Assembly: GCA_012515445.1 (NCBI GenBank) | Contig: JAAYYI010000067.1 | Location: 1-58,903, forward strand | DNA length: 58,903 nucleotides | From: Candidatus Bathyarchaeota archaeon | Lineage (GTDB): Archaea; Thermoproteota; Bathyarchaeia; Bathyarchaeales; Bathycorpusculaceae | Direction: 5' to 3' | Shown here: piece by piece, positions 43,833 through 53,167 of the stretch | Layout: each line of letters begins with the position of its first letter | How positions within the stretch are numbered: position 1 is the first letter of the stretch | The notes under the pieces: model-generated | What the model was told of the DNA's origin: nothing | Databases searched by the model: none | Seen by the model: the letters and a program-made list of their open reading frames with translations, nothing else | Translations under genes and position numbers: made by a program

Positions 43833-45304
43833 GCCGCCACCGCATCTACAAACCAATGCTTGCACTGGCAGCAAACGACGCCTTCACCGATAAGGACTGG
43901 ATTTATGAAATCAAATGGGACGGCTTTCGCGCAATCGCCTACGTTGAGCAGCCGTTTAGCCTTAGGAGCCGCAACGGCAAGGAGCTTAAACAGAATTTTC
44001 CCGAGCTACAGCAGATAACTGGCCTCGCCACAGACGTTGTGGTGGACGGAGAAATCGTGGTCATGGCGGAGGGTGCACCGGATTTTCAGGCGCTGCTAAA
44101 GCGGGGACAAGCGGTTTCAGTCGGAGAAATCACTCGACAGTCGCAGCGTTCACCCGCAATCTACATAGTTTTCGACATTTTAGAAAAAGACGGCAAACCC
44201 CTCGTTGACCTGCCATTAATGGAGCGCAAAGCAATCCTTAAAGACTCCCTAAAAGAGGGCGCAAACGTGCTCCTCTGCGATTACATAGAGGAAAAAGGCG
44301 AAGCTTACTTCAAACTGGTTTTAGAAAAGGGTTTAGAGGGAGTTGTAGCTAAGAGAAAGGATAGTTGCTACGAGGAAGGCATGCGAACTGGGAGCTGGCT
44401 TAAAATAAAGAAGCTAAAAACCGCCGACTGCATAATCTTTGGCTACACATGCGGCGAGAACGTCAGGGCGGAGACCTTCGGCGCGCTAGTATTAGGCCTC
44501 TACGATGAAGCGCAGAAACCAGTTTACGTCGGAAAAGTCGGCACAGGGTTCACACAGGAAATGCTGCGCATATTGGTAGACAAATTTGAAAAGATAACAA
44601 CTGAGGAGGCCCCGTTTCGCGCTGAAAGCGGCGACAAAGTTACTTGGCTCAAACCACGCCTCGTCTGTGAGGTAGCCTACCAAGTGGTAACAAAGGATGG
44701 GAAACTGAGAATGGCGCGTTTCAAACGATTAAGAGACGATAAACCACCCGAGCAATGTACGCTCGACCAGTTAACACAAATACAGCCAAAAACCGAGACG
44801 CCGGTGGAAGCACAGAACCCAAAGCAGCTCCAACCCGCAGATGCCAAGTTGTCAGAGTACGCTTCTAAACGCAACTTCCAAGAAACCCCCGAACCCGCGG
44901 GCACAGCAGAAAACAAAGAAACCCTAATCTACGTTATCCAAGAGCACCACGCTAGCCACCTGCACTGGGATTTAAGGCTTGAAAGCGGCGGCGTACTCAA
45001 AAGCTGGGCAGTACCCAAAGGCATCCCCGAAGAACCCAAAGTGCGGCATCTCGCAGTAGAGACCGAAGACCACCCCTACGAGTACGCAAGCTTCGAAGGC
45101 ACAATCCCAAAAGGCCAATACGGAGCGGGTACAGTGAAAATTTGGGATAAAGGCCACTATAAAACCAAGGTCTGGGAACCAAACAAGATCGAGGTCACTT
45201 TAGAAGGCGAGCGTTTACACGGTAACTATGTTCTTGTTCGCTTGAAGAAATCTGAGGACAACAAGAACTGGCTGCTGCTTAAGGGAAAAGACGGTCATGG
45301 CTAA
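43829..45304 (+). CDS. ligD: NHEJ ATP-dependent DNA ligase with C-terminal phosphoesterase domain
   Basis: The 491-residue protein has the adenylation domain first (residues 1-200; Lys29 in EIKWDGFR), an OB domain to about 320, a linker, and a LigD-type 3'-phosphoesterase from about 360 (HHASHLHWDLRLESG, WAVPKG, HPYEYASFEGTIPKGQYGAG). Bacterial LigD usually has PE before the ligase; here the order is ligase-PE. It seals ends after trimming of 3' phosphates or ribonucleotides. Last enzyme of the NHEJ operon; its stop overlaps the DUF72 start by 8 nt. Confidence 0.93.
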   Translation: MSRHRIYKPMLALAANDAFTDKDWIYEIKWDGFRAIAYVEQPFSLRSRNGKELKQNFPELQQITGLATDVVVDGEIVVMAEGAPDFQALLKRGQAVSVGEITRQSQRSPAIYIVFDILEKDGKPLVDLPLMERKAILKDSLKEGANVLLCDYIEEKGEAYFKLVLEKGLEGVVAKRKDSCYEEGMRTGSWLKIKKLKTADCIIFGYTCGENVRAETFGALVLGLYDEAQKPVYVGKVGTGFTQEMLRILVDKFEKITTEEAPFRAESGDKVTWLKPRLVCEVAYQVVTKDGKLRMARFKRLRDDKPPEQCTLDQLTQIQPKTETPVEAQNPKQLQPADAKLSEYASKRNFQETPEPAGTAENKETLIYVIQEHHASHLHWDLRLESGGVLKSWAVPKGIPEEPKVRHLAVETEDHPYEYASFEGTIPKGQYGAGTVKIWDKGHYKTKVWEPNKIEVTLEGERLHGNYVLVRLKKSEDNKNWLLLKGKDGHG

Positions 45305-46049
45305 GCTACACTTGGGCACGATTGGCTGGAGCTACGACTTCTGGAAAGGCCCCTTCTATCCACCTAAAACAGCTTCAAAGGACTTTTTAGCTTACTACTC
45401 AAGCAAATTCAACACGGTTGAGGTTGATAGCACATTCTACCGCATACCCTCAGAGAAGACCGTTGCTAATTGGCGGCTTCAAGTGCCAGACGGGTTCCTG
45501 TTTGCGCTCAAGTTTCCGCAGGTGATCACCCACATTAAGGCTCTTAGGGACTGCGAACGCGACACCGTTATATTTCTTGCTAGAGCAGAGTTGCTTGGCG
45601 ACAGGCTGGGGCCAATGCTGCTCCAGTTCCCACCCAACTTCACAGCCTCTCACATGCCAGATCTGGCTACTTACCTCACTAAACTGCCTAAAAAATACCG
45701 ATACGTCGTCGAGGTACGAAACAAAAGCTGGTTAACCCCAGATTTAACCTCTCTATTACGGGAAGAAGGGGTTGCGTTGGCTGGCACAGAAAAATCGCTG
45801 ACAGCAGAAACAGAGGCAACCGCGGATTTCATCTACATGCGCTGGGAGGGCGACCGCAAAGCAGTCAATGGGCTAAAGGGAGAAATTGAGATTGACCGAT
45901 CTGCTGATCTTCAGGCGTGGGCTAATAAACTTAAACCAATACGAAGCAGAGGGATGGAGGCTTTTGGTTACTTTGGCAAGTACTTCTCTGGATTGCCTCC
46001 GTCAGACGCAAAGACGCTAAGTAAACTAATAGTTGACTCGGCTGATTGA
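45297..46049 (+). CDS. DUF72 protein in the NHEJ operon
   Basis: The 250-residue protein has the DUF72 pattern (LGTIGWSYDFWKGPFY, VEVDSTFYRIPS, FALKFPQVITHIKALRD, PMLLQFPPNF, VVEVRNKSWL, YMRWEGDRKA). Overlap with the ligase gene makes it a coupled member of the NHEJ operon. The fold's likeness to AP endonuclease IV and this context suggest a DNA-end or nuclease role, but that is inference. It differs from the two DUF72 genes at 16736 and 17557. Confidence 0.9.
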   Translation: MAKLHLGTIGWSYDFWKGPFYPPKTASKDFLAYYSSKFNTVEVDSTFYRIPSEKTVANWRLQVPDGFLFALKFPQVITHIKALRDCERDTVIFLARAELLGDRLGPMLLQFPPNFTASHMPDLATYLTKLPKKYRYVVEVRNKSWLTPDLTSLLREEGVALAGTEKSLTAETEATADFIYMRWEGDRKAVNGLKGEIEIDRSADLQAWANKLKPIRSRGMEAFGYFGKYFSGLPPSDAKTLSKLIVDSAD

Positions 46050-46061
46050 ATCCCTGTTTGG

Positions 46062-46108
46062 CGCTTTTAAATAAAGGAGGGGGAGGTGCATCTTAGGTAG
46101 GTAGGTCC
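46062..46108 (+). promoter_or_regulatory. Promoter-like element with G-rich motif G2
   Basis: GCTTTTAAATAAAGG (46062-46076 region) is a TATA-like box immediately followed by a G-rich motif (46079-46108) of the form GGGGGAGGTGC(n11)GGTAGGT. The same TATA-plus-G pattern occurs on the minus strand at 50567-50610. The MBL-fold gene starts 74 nt downstream. Confidence 0.5.
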
Positions 46109-46181
46109 ATTAACTCAGAATCCTCAGCACGTTTTAGCGTAACATTTTTTTCAAGCCGAAGATTTAACCATTCAAGAGTAA

Positions 46182-46811
46182 GTGTCAAAAAGAATGCTAT
46201 TCAATCAGATACAGGAGCACGGCGACAACTTCAGCTACCTCGTAGCCGACGAGGAAACACTTGAAGCGGCAGTGGTTGACTCCAGCTACAACGTCCATGC
46301 AATCATCAAGGCAATAAAAAAGAACAATCTACAACTCAGATACATTATAAATACGCATGGGCACTCCGACCACACAGCCGGCGACCATGAACTCAAGCAG
46401 GCCTTCAGTACAGCGAAAACCGTTGCCCACAGACAAAGCCCAAGATCGGCTGACGTCAAAGTAGACGACGGAAGCCAACTAGAAATCGGCGCAGTCACCA
46501 TACAAGTAATCCACACCCCCGGTCACACTCCAGACGGAATCTGCCTATTAATAAACAAAGAGACGCTGCTAACCGGCGACACCCTATTCGTAGGCGAATG
46601 CGGACGAATTGACCTGCCGGGAGGGAACTCAAGGCAGCTCTACCAGAGCCTATTTGGAAAAATCCTCAAGCTCCCAGACACCGTAGAAGTTTATCCGGGC
46701 CACGATTATGGAGCTAAACCCTCCTCAACCGTAGGCTACGAGCGACAAAACAACTACGTCCTGACGCCCCGAAGCGAAAGAGAATTCGCTGATTTTATGA
46801 ATCAACCCTAA
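46182..46811 (+). CDS. Metallo-beta-lactamase-fold hydrolase (glyoxalase II/persulfide dioxygenase-like)
   Basis: The 209-residue protein has metal ligands in THGHSDH (His59, His61, Asp63, His64), HTPGHTPDGICLL, LTGDTLFVGECGRIDLPGG and YPGHDYG. The GRIDLPGG region resembles the ETHE1/glyoxalase II branch, which hydrolyses thioesters or oxidises persulfides. The start is GTG at 46182. It converges on the metzincin gene, overlapping by 17 nt at the 3' ends. Confidence 0.85.
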   Translation: MSKRMLFNQIQEHGDNFSYLVADEETLEAAVVDSSYNVHAIIKAIKKNNLQLRYIINTHGHSDHTAGDHELKQAFSTAKTVAHRQSPRSADVKVDDGSQLEIGAVTIQVIHTPGHTPDGICLLINKETLLTGDTLFVGECGRIDLPGGNSRQLYQSLFGKILKLPDTVEVYPGHDYGAKPSSTVGYERQNNYVLTPRSEREFADFMNQP

Positions 46812-47706
46812 CCCTACCATGTCTTCGTCGAGGAATAGCTGCTAAAATAGCAAACAGTAATAGCACAATCAGCACGGGTACAGCGATTATTGGTTGAGCT
46901 AAAACGGTGAGCATCATGAGCAGAAACTGTATCGCCGCGCTATCCGTTAAAGTTTGAGGCGGCTGATTCTGCATGGAAACAGGTAAATCCACGTAGTTTA
47001 TGTCGCTGGGCAACGAAACAAACGAGGCATTAAGCCAGCGGCTGACTGGATGAAAGCCCGTTTCGCTTTGCATCCAAGCAAAACATCTGGCTACGGAATA
47101 AGCGTCCAACGTTGAAACCGCCTTCGGTGACGCAGCGAGACTGTAAATTGAATACATCAAATCATCGGTGTAGTTACAGTGGCCCAATCCGAAGCCGTGG
47201 CCTAACTCGTGCATGGCAATGTTTTGCATGTCAACTCCCCGCATCATGGTACCCTGACTTGTCTGTACAGCTAAACTAATTGTACAATTCTCAATCGAGC
47301 TATCGCCGTTTACGTACGTTTTTGCGAGCCCCACTTCGTCAGAGCTATTGCTGAGCGAAGACTTCGTCCAATTAATGTATAAGTCGTAACCCGGCATCGA
47401 CATATTCGACACTGCAGATTGAACTGTTACACCTGAAAGGTAAGAGTACGCTGGATAATTTGTGGCAAAAGCGGCGAATGCGTCGTTCCACTGGCCAACA
47501 GCCCGCAGTGAATCATTAACGTAGCTGCCCCGCCACCAAGATTCATCCTCTGATGTAACCAAAAGCACGGACAATGAGGAGCGATTCCAAGCAAAGCCTT
47601 GAATGTCAATGACGTAAGTCTCCTGTCCCATAACAAAAGGCCCATTTGCAGAACAGAAACCCAAAACCAAAAGTGAACACAACAAAACAGTGTAAAAAAC
47701 GCGCAT
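46795..47706 (-). CDS. Surface metzincin (matrixin-like) metalloprotease
   Basis: The 303-residue protein starts with a signal peptide (LLCSLLVLGFCSANG), has HELGHGFGLGH (His166, Glu167, His170, His176) matching HExxHxxGxxH, and a Met-turn candidate Met184 in DDLMY. The C-terminus has a membrane helix (FLLMMLTVLAQPIIAVPVLI...) and basic tail, so the protease is anchored outside. It differs from the metzincin at 1447, which lacks the Gly and the anchor. A TATA-like element lies near 47737. Confidence 0.85.
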   Translation of the reverse strand: MRVFYTVLLCSLLVLGFCSANGPFVMGQETYVIDIQGFAWNRSSLSVLLVTSEDESWWRGSYVNDSLRAVGQWNDAFAAFATNYPAYSYLSGVTVQSAVSNMSMPGYDLYINWTKSSLSNSSDEVGLAKTYVNGDSSIENCTISLAVQTSQGTMMRGVDMQNIAMHELGHGFGLGHCNYTDDLMYSIYSLAASPKAVSTLDAYSVARCFAWMQSETGFHPVSRWLNASFVSLPSDINYVDLPVSMQNQPPQTLTDSAAIQFLLMMLTVLAQPIIAVPVLIVLLLFAILAAIPRRRHGRVRVDS

Positions 47707-48026
47707 GCTACTAAATAAGAAACAAATCTGTACTCTTTAAATTTGCTTACAAGTTACCCTAATTACCCAAATCGTTATATCCCAATACTTGTTTATTACC
47801 AAATAAGCTATAACAGCTGCAAGAGCCTTAGGCATGCAAGCACCTGTGTATACAAATCAAGCAGAACAAGCAGACAAAAGTTAAAGAACTTAGATCAGTA
47901 TAGTGAGAAATGCAATGAAACTCTATTTTATGCGGGTATTAAACACGAGACTTACTATCCTGCATGCTAAAAGTTCTGTAATCCAAATAGCAAAATCTTA
48001 TAGAACAGGTGAACGGAGATAACCCG
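47707..48026. other. Intergenic region, no clear gene
   Basis: This 320-nt divergent region has a TATA-like AATTTAAAG at about 47737-47745 (minus, for the metzincin) and TCTTATAG near 47998 (plus, for the glycosyltransferase). A 75-codon ORF at 47743-47970 lacks any support. Confidence 0.5.
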
Positions 48027-49292
48027 ATGACTACTCTTGCATCAGATGTTATCTCAATCATTCTACTAACGGTACTGCTCATTTGGTCCGCTTATAACGG
48101 CTCAATCATCTACATAGGCATCAAACAGAAACGTCAACAGGCAAAACAAAGCCGAATAGACCAAGAGCAACCGCCTGGAAGCACTGGGCTTAGCTACTCA
48201 ATTATTGTTCCCACAAAAAACGAGGCCTCCGTAATCCGTCGATGCCTAGACGGAATCTTAAACATCGATTACCCAAAAGACAAACTTCAGGTAATAGTAG
48301 TTGACGGAAACTCTGTCGATGAAACACTAAGTATATGCAAAGAATTTGAGCAAAAATACCCCCAAACCTTCACTGTCATTTCCGAAAAAGCCACGCATGG
48401 CAAACCTGCAGCGCTCAACCTTGCAGTAACTTACACCACAAACGACATAGTGGCTGTCTTCGATGCAGATAGTGTTCCCCATAAAGATGTACTGCGCAAA
48501 GCAACAGGCTACTTCGCAAACGCAAAAATAGACGCCTTACAGGGAAGAACATCATCGATTAACGAGAGAACTAACGTTCTTACGCGGTTGATATCACAGG
48601 AAGAGAAAGCATGGTACCAGATGCTGCTTGCAGGACGCGAAAAGCTGCAATTGTTTGTCCCATTAAATGGTACCTGCCAATTCGTAAGACGCCCCGTACT
48701 GCTAGAATTTGGCGGTTGGGACGAGAACTCGCTTACTGAAGACGTAGAATTAGCAGTGCGGCTAATAGAGAAAAACCACTCCATAAAGTACGCGGAAGAC
48801 GTCTGCTCCGATCAGGAAACCCCCACTATGCTTAAGAGCCTGTTTAAGCAGCGTATCCGCTGGTACCGAGGATACATGGAGACCGCGCTCAAGTATGGCC
48901 GACTGCTTGACAAAATTAACAGAAGAACCTTAGACGCAGAGTTTTCCCTCGCTGGACCATTCATGATGGTGGTTTCACTTCTAAGTTACATCAATTGGTT
49001 CATAATCATAGTATTCCTGTCTCAATCTACACCAATCATTAACTTCACTGGCTTAGTCATTGCATTGACAGCTGTTTCTCTTGTCTCCATAGGAATAGGA
49101 TTAACTGCATCCGAAAAACCTATCAAACCCAAAAATATACTGTGGATTCCCTCAATCTACATATACTGGCTAATGCAAATGTGCATTGCTGGGTGGGCGT
49201 TCCTTAAACTAGTGACAAGAAGTAAAAGGGAATGGAGTAAGACCGCGAAGAATGGATCTCAAGCACCAATCAACAAGAGAGGAGTACTCTGA
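48027..49292 (+). CDS. GT2 family glycosyltransferase, membrane bound
   Basis: The 421-residue protein has an N-terminal helix, a GT2 domain (about 55-270; SYSIIVPTKNEASVIRRCLDGI, VDGNSVDE, FDADSVPH, GGWDENSLTEDVELAVRL, QRIRW) and C-terminal membrane helices. This is the processive-type family (BcsA/HAS-like architecture without the pore helices fully assigned). It probably adds sugar to a lipid-linked or surface glycan. GGAGAT just before ATG 48027 decides the start. First gene of the plus-strand glycan locus. Confidence 0.88.
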   Translation: MTTLASDVISIILLTVLLIWSAYNGSIIYIGIKQKRQQAKQSRIDQEQPPGSTGLSYSIIVPTKNEASVIRRCLDGILNIDYPKDKLQVIVVDGNSVDETLSICKEFEQKYPQTFTVISEKATHGKPAALNLAVTYTTNDIVAVFDADSVPHKDVLRKATGYFANAKIDALQGRTSSINERTNVLTRLISQEEKAWYQMLLAGREKLQLFVPLNGTCQFVRRPVLLEFGGWDENSLTEDVELAVRLIEKNHSIKYAEDVCSDQETPTMLKSLFKQRIRWYRGYMETALKYGRLLDKINRRTLDAEFSLAGPFMMVVSLLSYINWFIIIVFLSQSTPIINFTGLVIALTAVSLVSIGIGLTASEKPIKPKNILWIPSIYIYWLMQMCIAGWAFLKLVTRSKREWSKTAKNGSQAPINKRGVL

Positions 49293-49316
49293 ATACATGA
49301 CGGGTGATACTAGCGC

Positions 49317-50561
49317 TTGAGAGTTTGCTTTGTTTCCTCTTATCCGCCTAATCGAGCACGGTTAAGCGAATACGCTGAAACCTTAGTCGAGGAATTAGCT
49401 AAACGCCCAAGCATAGAAAAAATATATGTTATCGCAGACAAAGAACTATACACCCACACCCAAATCATTACAAAGAAAAACCCAAAAATCGAGATTATAC
49501 GCGCTTGGAGCGCAGATAACCCGCTTTCAATCTTTAAAGTGCTCTATTACGCTAACAAACTCAAACCTGACGTTCTGCATTTTAACGTTCACTTCCAGAG
49601 CTACGGCAAAAAGCGGCTAGCAAACTTTACAGGATTCCTACTAGTTCCGCTTTCAAGACTACTTCACATAAAAACAGTTGTCCTACTGCATAACTTGGGC
49701 GAGAAGGTTGATCTGCGAAAGGTCAATATGAAGCCATCTTTCGTTAACCGCGCTGGAATTATGGTTGCAACCAAGATGCTGCTTTCCGCCCAAGCAACAG
49801 TTGTTCCAGTGCAGTTCTACGCTAAATTCATCAGGACTAAACACCATAAAAGTAACGTCAAATACATACCGCATGGAACAGCCACATACACTGACCACGA
49901 ATACATGCATAAAGAAAAACGCATTCTAATGTTCGGTCACATGGGGCCATCAAAAGGTCTCCCGGTAATGCTGAAAGCGTTTAAAGAAATCACCCAAAAA
50001 AACCGTAACGTTGCGCTTATAGTAGCTGGTAGCAGCCACCCAAATTACCCGCATTACTTAGATAGTCTCAAAAAAGACGCTCCCGCAAACACTCGATTCT
50101 TAGGTTACGTCCCTGAAATGAAGCTCTCCAATGTCTTTGAATCCTCCGACTTAGTCGTGTTACCCTACTTAACCGCAACTGGCACAAGCGGCGTATTCCA
50201 CATGGCCTGCGGATACGGAAAACCCGTAGTTGCATCCAACTTGCCTGAAATACGGGAACTAGTAGACTCCGGCGCCTCAGCGATTCTGGTTCCACCAGGC
50301 AACACTGAATCTTTAAAGAAAGCGGTGGAAGAAGTGCTGTCAAACGAGAGACTAGCGTCAAAGATGAGTCTACGCAACCTTTTCTTCGCCAAAAAAGAAA
50401 GCTGGCGCTCAGTTGCTGCGGCATACGAAGAAGTCTACCTTACACTCAACAAGCAAAAACTAACAACGCAACCAGTAACAGCACAAGAGGAAGAAGTGTT
50501 TGTCGCAGTGCCGAATACACCCTATCCCCTGTATGAAAAACCTCAAAAAACGAAAGCATAA
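49317..50561 (+). CDS. GT4 family glycosyltransferase
   Basis: The 414-residue protein has two Rossmann-like halves: N-terminal RVCFVSSYPPNRARLSEYAETL and a C-terminal nucleotide-sugar part (MFGHMGPSKGLPVMLKAF, LPYLTATGTSGVFHMACGYGKPVVASNLPEIRELV with a conserved E-x7-E-like region). It is a retaining-type transferase for a surface glycan. The start is TTG 49317 with GGGTGAT upstream. It lies 25 nt after the GT2 gene, so the two are likely cotranscribed. Confidence 0.85.
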   Translation: MRVCFVSSYPPNRARLSEYAETLVEELAKRPSIEKIYVIADKELYTHTQIITKKNPKIEIIRAWSADNPLSIFKVLYYANKLKPDVLHFNVHFQSYGKKRLANFTGFLLVPLSRLLHIKTVVLLHNLGEKVDLRKVNMKPSFVNRAGIMVATKMLLSAQATVVPVQFYAKFIRTKHHKSNVKYIPHGTATYTDHEYMHKEKRILMFGHMGPSKGLPVMLKAFKEITQKNRNVALIVAGSSHPNYPHYLDSLKKDAPANTRFLGYVPEMKLSNVFESSDLVVLPYLTATGTSGVFHMACGYGKPVVASNLPEIRELVDSGASAILVPPGNTESLKKAVEEVLSNERLASKMSLRNLFFAKKESWRSVAAAYEEVYLTLNKQKLTTQPVTAQEEEVFVAVPNTPYPLYEKPQKTKA

Positions 50562-50566
50562 CTCAC

Positions 50567-50610
50567 CTACCCTCCCCAGCGGTACCTTCCCCTCCCTTAT
50601 TTAAAGAGCG
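50567..50610 (-). repeat. TATA-like box and G-rich motif G3
   Basis: On the minus strand, CTCTTTAAATAA is followed by GGGAGGGGAAGGTACCGCTGG and then GGGAGGGTAGGTGAG. It matches the G2 element including the TATA-like part. It points back into the GT4 gene; an antisense or small RNA start is possible. Confidence 0.45.
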
Positions 50611-50696
50611 CAAACTAGCCTTGGTTGCTTTTTGGTGAGCTGTTTGCTGCTATAAGGGAAATCTTTTAAGCCCTAAAGGCACCATTTTTAAATAGA

Positions 50697-52184
50697 TTGA
50701 ACCGAAAAAACCTGTTTATACCATTTCTAGCTTTCTTACTGCCATTGCTGATTAGGTGTATCCCTGAATTAATAATGGGTCCCTACCTTGTTGGATTTGA
50801 CGTGACCGCTCACTATGTGCCAACGACCCTGCTTTGGCTACAGGGCGATGTTACTTTCGGCAGCTTCTTCGGCACCGCACCGTTGCTCTACACGCTAACC
50901 ACGGGTTTAACCGTTTTGTTTGGGTCTGTAACTGTTGCCCTGAAAGTGCTTCCGCCGGTGCTTCTGGGCTTCTTGGGTTTCTCAGTCTACACGTACGCTC
51001 GCCTTGGTGTATCTTGGTCACAGAAGAAAAGCCTGTTCGTAGCCTTGCTTGGTGCACTGTACTTTGTTGCTCTGCGAATCTCTTGGGATGCCCTGCGTGA
51101 GGAACTTGCGGTAGGTTTCCTCTTTTTAGCTTTAACGGCGGCTTCCCTAATAGTGGCCGGCAGAGCGCCTAGGAAGAATATCGTTTTTCTATCGTTGGCT
51201 TTGGTTGCTGTTATACTGGCTAATCAGGTAGTTGCGGTCCTTGCACTTGGAATAATAGTCTTAAGCATCATCTATCTGCTCTTTAAAAAGAGCCGAAGTA
51301 TCGCATTACGGGTCGCTGTGCCGTCGCTACCTGCAATCGTCGTGTTTCTCGCAGTTTTCTTTTTGAGCCCCAGCATCCCTGAGTACCGTTTGATATTCGG
51401 TTTTCCCGACAGCTCTGACGGCTGGATAGCAATATTTGGGTACGCTTCATATCCCGATATGCTTGCAAGCACCGCAGTCTTCTACCTTTACTGTTTCGGA
51501 TTTCTATTGCCACTAGCGCTTCTAAGTGTCCGCCGCTTCAAAAACCTGCAGATGCGAATCTGGGTTATACTGATCTTGATAGCGGCGTTTATTCCAATCG
51601 TGAGCCCCAGCGGTTTACGCATAGCCATGCTTTTGACTTACCCCTTAGCGTTCTATGCAGCAGAGGGTTTAAGCAAATTAAGGACTGTCCGCTGGAAGAA
51701 CTGCAGGAAGCCACTTTTCACTGCGGGGATAGTATACCTTGTTGCGGTAACCTCAGTTTTAGGATTGGGCTTCATGACGGCTTCCGCTACAGCGGCGTTT
51801 CCCTATTATAGCTCCCCAGTTAACACACATCTAAACCAGATACCCTCATCAATGCTGCAGAATACAGTGGCGATTTACGATTGTCCAAGCGTAGAAAACG
51901 CCGTAAAATGGCTTAAAGAAAACATGACAGAAGGCGATGCTTTGCTTGCGCACCGTGCATTCTACGGCTGGGCACTCTTAAGCTTAGAAAAAACCCAAGT
52001 TATACTCTACGAATACGATAATCCCTCAGATGCAGCCGCAGCAAACGCCACCGCAGGCTACAACAATCTCTACTTAATCTGGTGGATTAACGGAAAAGGC
52101 TGGTATAATCTACCATCGATTCCCTCTGTTTTCCATGAGGTTTATCAAAGCGGCGACATCGCAGTCTACATTTATAAGCCATAA
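50697..52184 (+). CDS. Multi-helix GT-C-like membrane glycosyltransferase
   Basis: The 495-residue protein has about ten to eleven helices. The first extracytoplasmic loop contains the acidic residue of GT-C enzymes (GFDVTAHYVP), and a C-terminal domain of about 120 residues (PSVENAVKWLKENMTEG...) follows the last helix. It may transfer sugar from a polyprenyl carrier outside the membrane. Starts at TTG 50697. No close family is recognised. Confidence 0.7.
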   Translation: MNRKNLFIPFLAFLLPLLIRCIPELIMGPYLVGFDVTAHYVPTTLLWLQGDVTFGSFFGTAPLLYTLTTGLTVLFGSVTVALKVLPPVLLGFLGFSVYTYARLGVSWSQKKSLFVALLGALYFVALRISWDALREELAVGFLFLALTAASLIVAGRAPRKNIVFLSLALVAVILANQVVAVLALGIIVLSIIYLLFKKSRSIALRVAVPSLPAIVVFLAVFFLSPSIPEYRLIFGFPDSSDGWIAIFGYASYPDMLASTAVFYLYCFGFLLPLALLSVRRFKNLQMRIWVILILIAAFIPIVSPSGLRIAMLLTYPLAFYAAEGLSKLRTVRWKNCRKPLFTAGIVYLVAVTSVLGLGFMTASATAAFPYYSSPVNTHLNQIPSSMLQNTVAIYDCPSVENAVKWLKENMTEGDALLAHRAFYGWALLSLEKTQVILYEYDNPSDAAAANATAGYNNLYLIWWINGKGWYNLPSIPSVFHEVYQSGDIAVYIYKP

Positions 52185-52363
52185 ATGTAGCGACCAAGCA
52201 CTAAATGGATATGCTTAAGTTTCGGATTTAACTTTCATACTGTAGTAATCCGCCCTCGTTAATCGGGGTGCGTTTGTTTTAGGGAGCGCGAAATTATTAG
52301 AGTAAATTCTGATGTAGCTGCTTGCAGCAAATTAAAATTAAAGCGTACGGAGCGGCCTAAGGC

Positions 52364-53167
52364 TTGCTAGAGATTAAGCCGCAGCTGTCAGTGGTTATCC
52401 CTGCTTACAACGAAGCAGAACGAATAGAAACCACACTCAGCAACCTAATCTCTGCTGATAACCGACTTTTCAACAGAACCTGCGAGGTCCTAATCGTGAT
52501 GGATGGCTGCACAGACAACACACCGCAGGTTGTCAAAGAAATCATAAACCAATGCAAAAACGCAACCGCACTGGTCTTCCCCCAGAGGCTAGGTAAAGGC
52601 GGCGCTATCATGCAGGCGCTTAATTACACCCGCGGCGACGTTATCGCTTTTATCGACGCCGATGGTTCGATTTCACCTTCTGAATTACGTCGGCTAATCG
52701 AATTAACAGACCTCTATGACTTAGTAATCGGTTCCAGATACCAGAAGAACTCTAAACTTGAAAGAAACCGCTCCTTCAAGCGGACGATGATGAGCAGAGC
52801 ATTCAATGTTGTAGCCAAGTTGATGTTTTGGCGCTTAAGAGGCATAAGAGACACACAGTGTGGAGTAAAGGTCTTCTCTAAACACTTGATTGATACAATA
52901 CGCAATGATTTTCTCATAACCGGCTTCGGGTTTGATGTCAACTTGATTTATTCCTCACTAAGTTTCGGCTACAGAGTAAAAGAGGTAGGCATAAAATGGA
53001 TGGATCGAAAGGGCAGCAAGCTATCAGGCGGATTATTGAAGCATGGCTTTGTTATGTTTTGCTCTCTTCTACGTCTTAGGCTCTACTACAGCCGATTTAG
53101 GAAAATTTTATATTCTAAGCTCTTTGAAGTTCTTAGTAGAGCTTTTTATTCGTGGTCGAAAATTTGA
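52364..53167 (+). CDS. Dolichyl-phosphate sugar synthase-like GT2
   Basis: The 267-residue GT2 has LSVVIPAYNEAERIETTLSNL, GCTDNTPQ, GKGGAIMQALNYTRGD and FIDADGS (DxD metal site), matching dolichyl-phosphate mannose or glucose synthases. It probably loads sugar onto a polyprenyl phosphate carrier. The TTG start at 52364 has little Shine-Dalgarno support. It overlaps the next gene by 16 nt. Confidence 0.85.
   Translation: MLEIKPQLSVVIPAYNEAERIETTLSNLISADNRLFNRTCEVLIVMDGCTDNTPQVVKEIINQCKNATALVFPQRLGKGGAIMQALNYTRGDVIAFIDADGSISPSELRRLIELTDLYDLVIGSRYQKNSKLERNRSFKRTMMSRAFNVVAKLMFWRLRGIRDTQCGVKVFSKHLIDTIRNDFLITGFGFDVNLIYSSLSFGYRVKEVGIKWMDRKGSKLSGGLLKHGFVMFCSLLRLRLYYSRFRKILYSKLFEVLSRAFYSWSKI

Noticed and set aside
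47743-47970. 75-codon ORF between metzincin and GT2
   Set aside because: Composition looks random and it overlaps promoter-like sequences.
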